Assembly (NCBI GenBank): GCA_945873015.1
Contig: CAMCBY010000322.1
Coordinates: forward strand, 1-5,037
Length of the DNA: 5,037 bases
Origin: Klebsiella pneumoniae
GTDB lineage: Bacteria > Pseudomonadota > Gammaproteobacteria > Ga0077536
Reading direction: 5' to 3'
The notes beneath the pieces were generated by a model. That model had not been told where the DNA came from, did not search any database, and was given only the letters and a program-made list of their open reading frames with translations. Shown here piece after piece: positions 1 through 5,037 of this stretch. Both the position numbers and the translations under genes were made by a program. Position 1 is the stretch's first letter; every line of letters begins with the position of its first letter.

Positions 1-91
1 AAATCGAGCGCTTAGTCCCCCCAATTCCGCCTTTGGCCCTGTGCCGCAGCCCCGTCTGCCCTTACGCTGGGCCCCGGCAAGCACCGCCGTC

Positions 92-97
92 GGGAGG
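92..97 (+). promoter_or_regulatory. Ribosome-binding site of the PEP-CTERM protein gene
   Basis: GGGAGG lies 7 bases before the ATG at 105. An in-frame TGA at 99-101 falls between this site and the ATG, so the protein cannot start further upstream in this frame. Together these fix the start. No convincing -35/-10 pair is visible in the roughly 90 bases upstream, and the promoter may lie outside the window. Confidence 0.75.
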
Positions 98-104
98 CTG
101 ACTC

Positions 105-2612
105 ATGTCGCAATTCTCAAACGCAGGCCGTTACTGGCCGCCGGCCCTCACGCTGCTCGCGCTCAGTCTCGCCGGCCTCGCGCGGGCCGATGACGAAACG
201 ATCGAGATCGCACGCATCGGTGGCAGCGTCAGCGACGGTGCGCAATTCGGCAGCTTCCTCGAACCGAGTATCAACAGCGTCGGTAGGGTCGTGTTCAACG
301 CGCGCCTCACCGGCCCCGGCACAGACGCGGCGACCAACAGCGGCATCTATCGTGCACTGGTCACGGGCGTCAACATGCCGGTCATCGGCGGCGTGCAGGA
401 GGTGCTGCGCGAGAGCACCACCCTCGATGCCGGCGGCCTGGTCTTCAACCCGCGCGATCTGTTCCTGAGCACGGTTTACCTGAAAGATCCGAACCTGCCG
501 GAGGGCCTGGCCGTGCCCGTGTCCGGTGATTTCGGCCGTATTGCACTCGAACTACCGGTGCTCGGCACACTCGCCAATGGCAACACCACCATCGTCATCG
601 AAGAGCCGGGCGGTGCACCGGGCGATAACTTCGACCTGGCCGCTGCGGAAGGCGAGGATGTGCCGAATGGTGACGGTCGCTTCAGCGATCTCGGCGGCTT
701 CAATCTCTTCGGCATCGGCTCGTCGGGCGAGGTGGGTTTTTTCGCAGCGCTGAACAACACCTCGCTGGGCAGCGCCAACAACACCGCCATCTATCGTTAC
801 TCCGAGAACATCGGCGCGGTGGAAATCGTGCGCGAAGGTGACATCGTCGGTGGCGCCACCTTGAGCGGTGTGTTCTCACCGCAGATGAACAACCTGGGTG
901 GCATGGTTTTCCTGGGCAGCCTGGGCGACGCCGCGCTGAGCGCAGACAGCGCGGTGTATCGCGTCGCCTCCAGCGGCAGCGCGAAGGCGCAGATCGTGCG
1001 CGAAGGTGATGCTGCGCCGAGTGGCGATGGCGAGTTCGCGGTGTTCTCGCAACTGCGTATCAACGATCACGGCAACATCGCCTTCAGTGCCTTGCTGCTT
1101 AATACCGATGGCCTGCCCGAGACGCCGTTCGAAGGCAATGGCAGCTTCGACAACAGCGCGCTTTATATCGATGTAGCCGGCGGCCCGACCACTGAGATCG
1201 TGCGCGAAGGCGATCTCACGCCTGGCGGCAACATGCGTTTCGGCGCTTTCGCGGACCCCGTCAATGGCGACATGCCCCGTCCGGCCTTCAACGACAGCAA
1301 TGAACTCGCCTTCCGTGTGGATCTGTTCGACGAGACAGAAGCGCAGGCGCGCGGCATCTTCGTGGCCTCGCCCGATGGCATCATCGAGATCGCCCGCACC
1401 GGCGAGAGCTACGACGACGGGGTACTGCGCGCATTCGAACACCCAGCGCTCAACAACAGTGGCGCGGTGGCCTTCAAGGCTGAATTGCAGGTTGGCACCC
1501 TCGACGGCGAAGAAGGCCCGAGCCCGCTGCTGCGAACCTTGTTGATGGTGGCCGATGGCAGCGACCGCGCGACCGTGGCCCGTGAAGGCGACATCATCAA
1601 CGGCGAAGTGGTGTTCGACATCGTCTTCAACAACGACCCGAACGGCCAGGTCAACGGCTTCAGCGATTCCGGCCTGGTCGCCTATGAAGTGATCTATGAA
1701 AGCGGGCTGCATGCCATCAACGTGTGGGCGCCGCTGCTGACGCTGCGCCGTCCTTTCCAGCCTCCGGACGAGCCGATGGCCTGGGACCAGCGCGACAACT
1801 GGCGCTTCGGCATTACCCCGGGCCTCGCCCACGAAGTGGCACTGAACGGCGAGGCAGGCGGCACCGTGCTCGGGCCATCCATCGACACCACGGTGAAAGC
1901 GCTGCGTCTCGGCGAGGGCGGCGCGCTGCAGTTGCTGCTCGGCGCCGGCGCGCTCGGCACGGTGCAAGGTCTCGGTATCGGCGAAAATGGCACCGTGCAA
2001 GGTGGTGGCGCGTTGCACGGCCCGCTGACGAACCGCGGGCAGGTGGTGGTGAGTGCAGGCCTCGCGCTGCACATGGGTGGCAGCGTACTCAACCTCGGCG
2101 AGATTGCCGTGGGTGAGGGCGGCACGCTGTTCCTCGACGGCAGCTACCAGGGCGATGGCAGCATCACCGGCCCTGGCGACACCCATTTCGCCGGCCTGCT
2201 CAGCCCCGGTAACAGTCCGGCCCTGCTCAGTATCGAAGGCGATGCCACCCTAGCAGCGAGCAGTACCAGCCTGTTCGAAATCGCCGGGCTCGGGCGTGGC
2301 AGCGAATACGACAGTCTGCAGGTGGGTGGCACGCTGACCCTCGGCGGCACACTCAGCGTGGCCTTGAGCGAAGGTTTTGTGCCGGGCGTAGGCGCCAGTT
2401 TTCTGCTCATGGAAGGCGCGCTTATCGAAGGCAGCTTCGCTGCCATCAGCTTGCCCGAGGTGGCGGGGCTGCGTTTCCTGCTTGAGCAGGATGCCAGCAG
2501 GGTGCGCCTGCAGGTGCAGGCCGTGCCGTTACCCGCTGCACTCTGGTTGACCCTGTCGGCCTGCGCTGTACTCGCCGCCAGGCGGCGCCGCCCGCCGTTT
2601 TGCATGGGGTAA
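105..2612 (+). CDS. Exported repeat protein with VPLPA-type PEP-CTERM sorting signal
   Basis: An 835-residue protein predicted to be exported and then processed at its C terminus by an exosortase. Residues 1-28 form a signal peptide: a hydrophobic stretch at about 12-25, then ARA, with likely cleavage before Asp29. Residues 33-540 hold about seven or eight degenerate units of 56-76 residues. A unit begins with a strand such as EIVREGD (241-246, 297-302, 365-370; variants at 33-40, 428-434, 491-496), continues with an N-x-x-G-x-x-x-F strand (57-64, 262-269, 320-327, 450-457), and often ends in (A/G)-I/V/L-Y. This matches the NxxGxxAF tandem-repeat type seen in other anchored proteins; a beta-propeller fold is my inference. 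Residues about 571-800 are Gly-rich short strands with a PGNSP motif (701-705), like autotransporter-type beta-helices. Residues 807-829 are VPLPAA, a short hydrophobic segment and RRRR. No catalytic motif is seen, so a matrix or surface structural or binding role is likely. No exosortase gene is in the window. The class is well supported; the specific function is unknown. Confidence 0.9.
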   Translation: MSQFSNAGRYWPPALTLLALSLAGLARADDETIEIARIGGSVSDGAQFGSFLEPSINSVGRVVFNARLTGPGTDAATNSGIYRALVTGVNMPVIGGVQEVLRESTTLDAGGLVFNPRDLFLSTVYLKDPNLPEGLAVPVSGDFGRIALELPVLGTLANGNTTIVIEEPGGAPGDNFDLAAAEGEDVPNGDGRFSDLGGFNLFGIGSSGEVGFFAALNNTSLGSANNTAIYRYSENIGAVEIVREGDIVGGATLSGVFSPQMNNLGGMVFLGSLGDAALSADSAVYRVASSGSAKAQIVREGDAAPSGDGEFAVFSQLRINDHGNIAFSALLLNTDGLPETPFEGNGSFDNSALYIDVAGGPTTEIVREGDLTPGGNMRFGAFADPVNGDMPRPAFNDSNELAFRVDLFDETEAQARGIFVASPDGIIEIARTGESYDDGVLRAFEHPALNNSGAVAFKAELQVGTLDGEEGPSPLLRTLLMVADGSDRATVAREGDIINGEVVFDIVFNNDPNGQVNGFSDSGLVAYEVIYESGLHAINVWAPLLTLRRPFQPPDEPMAWDQRDNWRFGITPGLAHEVALNGEAGGTVLGPSIDTTVKALRLGEGGALQLLLGAGALGTVQGLGIGENGTVQGGGALHGPLTNRGQVVVSAGLALHMGGSVLNLGEIAVGEGGTLFLDGSYQGDGSITGPGDTHFAGLLSPGNSPALLSIEGDATLAASSTSLFEIAGLGRGSEYDSLQVGGTLTLGGTLSVALSEGFVPGVGASFLLMEGALIEGSFAAISLPEVAGLRFLLEQDASRVRLQVQAVPLPAALWLTLSACAVLAARRRRPPFCMG
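201..1724 (+). repeat. Coding tandem repeats, REGD / NxxGxxxF type
   Basis: These are the protein-level repeats of residues 33-540 of the exported protein. At DNA level a 17-base core ATCGTGCGCGAAGGYGA recurs at 825-841, 993-1009 and 1197-1213. The offsets are 168 and 204 bases, both multiples of three, so unit number could change without breaking the frame. The outer units (from 201, about 395, about 590, 1383 and 1569) are more diverged. The unit boundaries in the first third are approximate, because the units near residues 98-126 and 163-214 have lost the REGD core. Confidence 0.7.
1815..2504 (+). other. Beta-helix-like (autotransporter-passenger-like) region
   Basis: This encodes residues 571-800 of the exported protein, a different sequence style from the preceding repeats: Gly-rich short strands with recurring G-x-G-G-x-L and G-T-L-x-L/V patterns, then LLSPGNSPALLSIEGDATL at 698-716. 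The 'PGNSP' turn followed by L-x-I-x-G-x-x-T-L is the pattern known from autotransporter-associated beta strands and from many PEP-CTERM proteins. There is no outer-membrane beta-barrel after it, so this is not a classical autotransporter. Confidence 0.6.
2523..2591 (+). other. VPLPA-CTERM exosortase sorting signal
   Basis: Residues 807-829 of the exported protein have the three expected parts in order: the VPLPAA recognition motif (807-812), a hydrophobic segment of about 13-15 residues (811-825), and four arginines (826-829). In known PEP-CTERM systems such a tail is recognised at the inner membrane and cleaved by an EpsH-type exosortase. A short tail of PPFCMG follows the arginines, slightly longer than the usual ending right after the basic cluster. 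Confidence 0.85.
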
Positions 2613-2647
2613 AGCGGGCGGCCGCGCTGTCGACCGAAAGAGACGCA

Positions 2648-2669
2648 GAAGGCCCCTGGCGGGGCCTTC
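2648..2669. terminator. Hairpin between convergent genes, probable shared terminator
   Basis: A perfect 9-bp GC-rich stem, GAAGGCCCC (2648-2656) with GGGGCCTTC (2661-2669), closes a TGGC loop. It lies 35 bases after the stop of the PEP-CTERM gene and 39 bases beyond the stop of the convergent cupin gene. The T-rich stretch is weak on both sides (CTTGTG on +; TGCGTCTCTTTCGG on -), so strength is uncertain, but position and stem fit a bidirectional intrinsic terminator. Confidence 0.65.
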
Positions 2670-2705
2670 CTTGTGCGCGTTAAGCGCGCGTGCGAACAGC
2701 AGTGC

Positions 2706-3134
2706 TCAGAGCATACGCGCGAAGTCGGAGACGGTGTATTTCTCGGCAACCGCGCCGCTCTCATCCATAAATTCGATCAGCAAGTCTTCATCGCCCCGTT
2801 GCGAGACATAACTCACCACGCCCTCCGGCCCAACCACTTCTTCATGCACATCACCGACCGGCTGGAAACAGAAATCGCCGGGGCCGAACTCGCAGCCGGT
2901 GGTCAGGTTTTTTACGCTGCCTTCGAGTATGAATATTGAGGCGTCGGCATTGTGGCGGTGTATGCCGGGATTGTGGCCAGGGCCGGTGCGCGCCAGGTAT
3001 TGCACTGCGTGATGTTTCATGTCGACCGCCAGCACCTTGATCTGGATGCCGGGGCCGCAATCGATCCACGGCGAAGTTGAAGCGGCGCCGGACAGCACCT
3101 TGATCATGTTCTCGTCTTTCATGACTGCAGCCAT
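2706..3134 (-). CDS. Small cupin-domain protein, 2,4'-dihydroxyacetophenone dioxygenase-like
   Basis: A 142-residue single-domain cupin, predicted cytoplasmic (no signal peptide). Motif 1 is seen at 53-72: Gly53, five residues, then His59-x-His61, ending in LEG at 70-72. Motif 2 is seen at 86-97 as G-x5-P-x-G-x2-H, with Pro92, Gly94 and His97. His59, His61 and His97 are the expected metal ligands, probably for Fe or another divalent metal. The glutamate usually found four or five residues after the HxH pair is absent (Ala65/Ser66 there). Overall pattern and size recall cupins annotated as 2,4'-dihydroxyacetophenone dioxygenase-like, which cleave a C-C bond in aromatic ketones using O2; this is by eye and the true substrate is unknown. 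The start is supported by AAGGAG 9 bases upstream; Met5 is a weaker alternative. It is divergent from the flavin monooxygenase at 3385, which may hint at a shared oxidative pathway. A non-enzymatic sensor or isomerase cupin remains possible. Confidence 0.85.
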   Translation of the reverse strand: MAAVMKDENMIKVLSGAASTSPWIDCGPGIQIKVLAVDMKHHAVQYLARTGPGHNPGIHRHNADASIFILEGSVKNLTTGCEFGPGDFCFQPVGDVHEEVVGPEGVVSYVSQRGDEDLLIEFMDESGAVAEKYTVSDFARML

Positions 3135-3143
3135 CGTCGTGTT

Positions 3144-3149
3144 CTCCTT
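3144..3149 (-). promoter_or_regulatory. Ribosome-binding site of the cupin gene
   Basis: Read on the minus strand this is AAGGAG, 9 bases before the ATG whose A is at 3134. It is the strongest Shine-Dalgarno match near this gene and favours that ATG over the next in-frame ATG four codons inside. Confidence 0.8.
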
Positions 3150-3369
3150 AAGGGTGGCGTTCGATGCTACTGCCGCCTCTAAGGGGCAGCAATACGCACA
3201 TATGTGGAGGTAAGGTTTGTCGGAATAGGTGCTCGCTGCTATCGGTCACGCCGCACAGACGAGGCAGCGGGCGCGTTCAAGCAATGATCACACGCTCCTG
3301 ACTGAGCAGCGTCATACAGCGCTGGTATGGATGATGGCTCGTAGCAGGGCTAGCATGGTGCTCGGTCGT
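3150..3369. promoter_or_regulatory. Divergent control region between cupin and monooxygenase genes
   Basis: This non-coding stretch must carry the promoters of both divergent genes. Two inverted repeats stand out: the perfect 10-base palindrome CACATATGTG at 3197-3206, and CATACAGCGCTGGTATG at 3313-3329, in which CATA and TATG flank the palindrome CAGCGCTG with one extra base. A weaker bulged hairpin is at 3170-3189 in the cupin leader. Promoter boxes are poor: on the minus strand CCGACA (3219-3224) sits 16 bases from TATGTG (3197-3202), and on the plus strand TTGTCG (3217-3222) sits 17 bases from TATCGG (3240-3245). These are suggestions only. The palindromes could be operator sites, but no regulator gene is in the window. 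Confidence 0.35.
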
Positions 3370-3370
3370 C

Positions 3371-3375
3371 AGGAG
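3371..3375 (+). promoter_or_regulatory. Ribosome-binding site of the luciferase-like monooxygenase gene
   Basis: AGGAG lies 9 bases before the ATG at 3385. This decides the start: the frame is open upstream to 3229, but the 52 codons before 3385 look like non-coding sequence, while the residues beginning MRLKFGIL match the usual N terminus of this family. Confidence 0.8.
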
Positions 3376-3384
3376 TGCCTGCTC

Positions 3385-4422
3385 ATGCGTCTCAAGTTCG
3401 GAATCCTTTGGTCGTTTCGTAATCCCGCCTTTGCCCGCATGCCGTGGCCGGAGTTGTATCGCAGCCATCTTGATTTGTGCGTCGAGTCCGAGGCCTTGGG
3501 CTACGACAACATCTGGCTGACCGAACATCATTTTGTCGATGATGGTTATTCGCCGGCCTTGGCGCCGATAGCTGGCGCACTCGCGTCGCGCACCCGGCAT
3601 ATTCGTATCGGTACGTATCTCATCTTGTTGCCGATGCACCATCCGGTGCGGGTGGCGGAGGACGCGGCAACCATCGACCTTATCTCCAACGGTCGCTTCG
3701 ATCTGGGTGTGGGTCTTGGATATCGACCTGTGGAATTTTCTGCGCAAGGCATGTCGCCCAAGGAGCGCGGCGCACGATTGGCGGAAGGCGTGCAGATCAT
3801 CCAGCGCCTGCTGAGCGACGAGTGTGTCACCGTGGATGGCAAGTTCACGCAGTTGAAAGAGGTTCGTATCACACCGCCCGCGCTGCAAAAGCCCCATCCG
3901 CCGATCTGGATAGGCGCCGTCGCGCCAAAGGCCATCGAACGTGCGGCGCGTCTGGGCTTTCATTACCAGTCGGTGGGGCCCGCCGCCATGAACGCTATCT
4001 ACGACGACGCACTGCAACGTCACGGTCGACGCCCCGAAGATCATCACATCGCCCAGGCGCGCGCGGTGTATGTGGCGCCGAGTCGCGCCCAGGCGTGGGT
4101 GATTGCTGCAGAGCCGCTGCATTACATGACCGAGCAGTATGTGCGCTGGGGTAGCGAAGCGGCAGATATGCCGGTGATGGACGAGGCTTTGAAGAATCTC
4201 GTCAGTGTCGACGAGATGATCGCGCGACAGAGTTTTGATTTCCTCGGCGAGCCCGCCATCGTCGGCACGCCGCAAGACGCCATCGAGATGATTGAGGAAT
4301 ATCGTACGCGCGGCAGGATGACGCATTTTGTCTGTTATTTTCCGACCAGTGGCATGGCACCTCATCTGATCCGCGACGGCATGACGTTGTTCGCGCGTGA
4401 AGTCATGCCGCACTTTCGTTGA
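3385..4422 (+). CDS. LLM-class flavin-dependent monooxygenase (bacterial luciferase-like)
   Basis: A 345-residue TIM-barrel-type flavin enzyme of the bacterial luciferase superfamily, expected to use reduced FMN (or F420) and O2 to oxidise a small organic substrate in the cytoplasm. Matches to LuxA seen by eye run along the whole length: the first strand KFGIL (4-8); WLTEHHF (44-50), where His48 aligns with catalytic His44 of LuxA; LPMHHPVRVAED (82-93), like LPTAHPVRQAED; S-x-GRF (101-105) opening a Gly-rich loop to Tyr113; PPIWIG (172-177); VGTPQDAIEMI (293-303); and LFAREVMPHF at the C terminus, like LFQSDVMPY. Length is typical and the gene looks intact. The reactive cysteine of LuxA (Cys106) is replaced by Gly110, as expected for a non-luminescent relative. 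Enzymes of this class usually need a separate flavin reductase; none is in the window. It is divergent from the cupin gene. The substrate cannot be told: alkanesulfonate, limonene and other ketone- or aromatic-oxidising members share these motifs. Confidence 0.93.
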   Translation: MRLKFGILWSFRNPAFARMPWPELYRSHLDLCVESEALGYDNIWLTEHHFVDDGYSPALAPIAGALASRTRHIRIGTYLILLPMHHPVRVAEDAATIDLISNGRFDLGVGLGYRPVEFSAQGMSPKERGARLAEGVQIIQRLLSDECVTVDGKFTQLKEVRITPPALQKPHPPIWIGAVAPKAIERAARLGFHYQSVGPAAMNAIYDDALQRHGRRPEDHHIAQARAVYVAPSRAQAWVIAAEPLHYMTEQYVRWGSEAADMPVMDEALKNLVSVDEMIARQSFDFLGEPAIVGTPQDAIEMIEEYRTRGRMTHFVCYFPTSGMAPHLIRDGMTLFAREVMPHFR

Positions 4423-4436
4423 GCCCATGCTCCCGT

Positions 4437-4574
4437 GATTCCACCCGCCTTGAACAGCGCTTCATCCGCGCCGAAATCAGCAAGATGATGACCAGTGCCG
4501 GGCTGGAGGACGTTCACTTCAGCAATAGCGAGCCCTATCGGTGCGCGCTCGGCGTGCGATGTGCAACAAACTGA
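4437..4574 (+). pseudogene. C-terminal remnant of a SAM-dependent methyltransferase
   Basis: One frame here is open from 4401 to a TGA at 4572-4574. From about 4437 it reads DSTRLEQRFIRAEI, then a helix-like SKMMTSAGLEDV, then HFSNSEPYRCALG and a short tail. This order (an R-F-x-R-x-E-I helix start, A-G-L-x-D-V strand, F-S-x-x-x-P-Y-x-C-A-x-G final strand) is what I know as the last 35-40 residues of many class I SAM-dependent methyltransferases. The SAM-binding motifs, which lie N-terminal in such enzymes, are missing: upstream the frame runs into the end of the monooxygenase gene and meets a TGA at 4398-4400, with no start codon before the internal ATGs at 4485 and 4488. I read it as a decayed or truncated gene whose 5' part was lost. 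GGAGGA at 4505-4510 has no start codon at the right distance. The resemblance is by eye and could be chance. Confidence 0.5.
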
Positions 4575-4578
4575 AACC

Positions 4579-5037
4579 ATGATTCAACTGACAAACCTGC
4601 GCAATCTCGATCTGCAGTCCGGCTCTGAACCGGATCGTCCCGCCTATCTCAGCGCCGCCAGTGGGCTGGTGGCGGTCGGGCGCTATTTGTATGCGGTGGC
4701 CGATGACGAGTTGCATCTCGGCGTTTTCGAAAGGGATAAGCAGCGACCCGGTAGCCTGCTGCGCCTGTTCCCGGGTGACCTGCCGGACAAACACGTCAAG
4801 CGCAAAAAAGAAAAACCCGATCTCGAAGCCCTGGTGCAGCTACCTGCTTTTAAGAATCATCCCCATGGCGCGCTGCTGGCCTTGGGCTCTGGTTCATCCA
4901 AACGACGCTTCCGAGGTGCACTGCTGCGTTTGAATGCTGATGGCAGTATCGAGGGCAAAGCAAAAATCGTGGATACCTCGGCCTGGCTGGAAGCACTGGC
5001 CAGCCATTTTGGTGAGATCAATATTGAAGGCGCGTGG
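4579..5037 (+). CDS. Uncharacterised protein, beta-propeller-like, 5' part only
   Basis: The frame is open from the ATG at 4579 to the window edge, giving 153 codons with no stop, so the gene is cut at its 3' end. The product has no signal peptide and looks cytoplasmic. Visible conserved-looking blocks are SAASGLV (25-31), YLYAVADDE (37-44) next to an aromatic strand, a basic block followed by KPDLEAL (79-85), LLALGSGS (99-106), and NIEGAW (148-153). Short beta strands with repeated 'display value' patterns (LYAV, LHLGVF, LLRLNADG) suggest a propeller. I recall similar blocks in uncharacterised bacterial families (DUF6929/DUF6910 type), but this naming is from memory and unverified; no function is assigned. 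The ATG follows the TGA of the methyltransferase remnant by four bases. It has no clear Shine-Dalgarno site; GTG codons at 4495 and 4561 are in frame after a TGA at 4489-4491 and are alternative starts. Coupling to the upstream remnant frame is possible. Confidence 0.8.
   Translation, partial: MIQLTNLRNLDLQSGSEPDRPAYLSAASGLVAVGRYLYAVADDELHLGVFERDKQRPGSLLRLFPGDLPDKHVKRKKEKPDLEALVQLPAFKNHPHGALLALGSGSSKRRFRGALLRLNADGSIEGKAKIVDTSAWLEALASHFGEINIEGAW

Noticed and set aside
1..98. Open frame from base 3 to the TGA at 99-101, as a possible upstream gene end
   Set aside because: The translation is a Pro/Cys-rich string without recognisable features; more likely leader DNA. Too short to judge.
876..2186. 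Long antisense open frame (436 codons) opposite the PEP-CTERM gene
   Set aside because: It mirrors the repetitive GC-rich coding strand, its product is a low-complexity Ala/His/Arg/Val mix with no recognisable domain, and the sense strand has clear signal peptide, repeats and sorting signal.
2675..2687. Second inverted repeat GCGC-GTTAA-GCGC in the convergent gap
   Set aside because: Four-bp arms in GC-rich sequence are expected by chance; the 9-bp hairpin beside it is the better terminator candidate.
3229..3384. 52-codon N-terminal extension of the monooxygenase starting at a GTG
   Set aside because: The added residues show no similarity to the family, while the ATG at 3385 has AGGAG at the right distance and begins with the normal first strand of the fold.
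3277..4428. Long antisense open frame (383 codons) opposite the monooxygenase gene
   Set aside because: The sense strand aligns with LuxA-type proteins from end to end; the antisense product is His/Arg-rich with no family resemblance and covers the divergent control region as well.
4421..4432. Small inverted repeat GAGC-CCAT-GCTC after the monooxygenase stop, as a terminator
   Set aside because: Only four base pairs and no T-run after it; too weak to call.
4661..4933. 90-codon plus-strand frame within the last gene
   Set aside because: It overlaps the 4579 gene in another frame, is Cys/Trp/Ser-rich without family pattern, and the 4579 frame has conserved-looking blocks throughout.

Overview
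The window is about 60% GC, coding-dense, and looks like a Gram-negative proteobacterial chromosome. The strongest clue is a large exported protein ending in a VPLPA-type PEP-CTERM (exosortase) sorting signal, which is found in exopolysaccharide-making proteobacteria. A gammaproteobacterium is a reasonable guess, but nothing here fixes the genus. No tRNA, rRNA, CRISPR array, insertion sequence or phage gene is visible.

Layout: (1) 1-104 is a short leader with a good ribosome-binding site. (2) 105-2612 (+) encodes an 835-residue exported protein. It has a signal peptide, about seven or eight degenerate 'REGD...NxxGxxxF' repeats that could form a beta-propeller, a glycine-rich beta-helix-like section with a PGNSP motif, and a C-terminal VPLPA / hydrophobic / RRRR anchor. 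(3) 2613-2705 is a convergent gap containing a 9-bp hairpin, probably a shared terminator. (4) 2706-3134 (-) is a 142-residue single-domain cupin with three candidate metal-binding histidines, resembling the 2,4'-dihydroxyacetophenone dioxygenase-type cupins. (5) 3135-3384 is a 250-base divergent control region with two inverted repeats. (6) 3385-4422 (+) is a 345-residue luciferase-like flavin-dependent monooxygenase, translated from an internal ATG with a clear Shine-Dalgarno site. (7) About 4437-4574 (+) is a short reading frame that looks like only the C-terminal end of a SAM-dependent methyltransferase, so probably a gene remnant. (8) 4579 to the window end (+) is the first 153 codons of an uncharacterised, probably beta-propeller-like protein that continues outside.

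The cupin and the luciferase-like monooxygenase are divergent across one control region. Both belong to families that use O2 on small organic, often aromatic or ketone, substrates, so a shared catabolic role is plausible but only inferred. The PEP-CTERM protein is convergent to them and is probably an independent surface or matrix protein. I see no strong evidence for a wholly new multi-gene system. The most unusual items are the methyltransferase tail remnant, the mixed repeat/beta-helix architecture of the exported protein, and the cupin that lacks the usual motif-1 glutamate.
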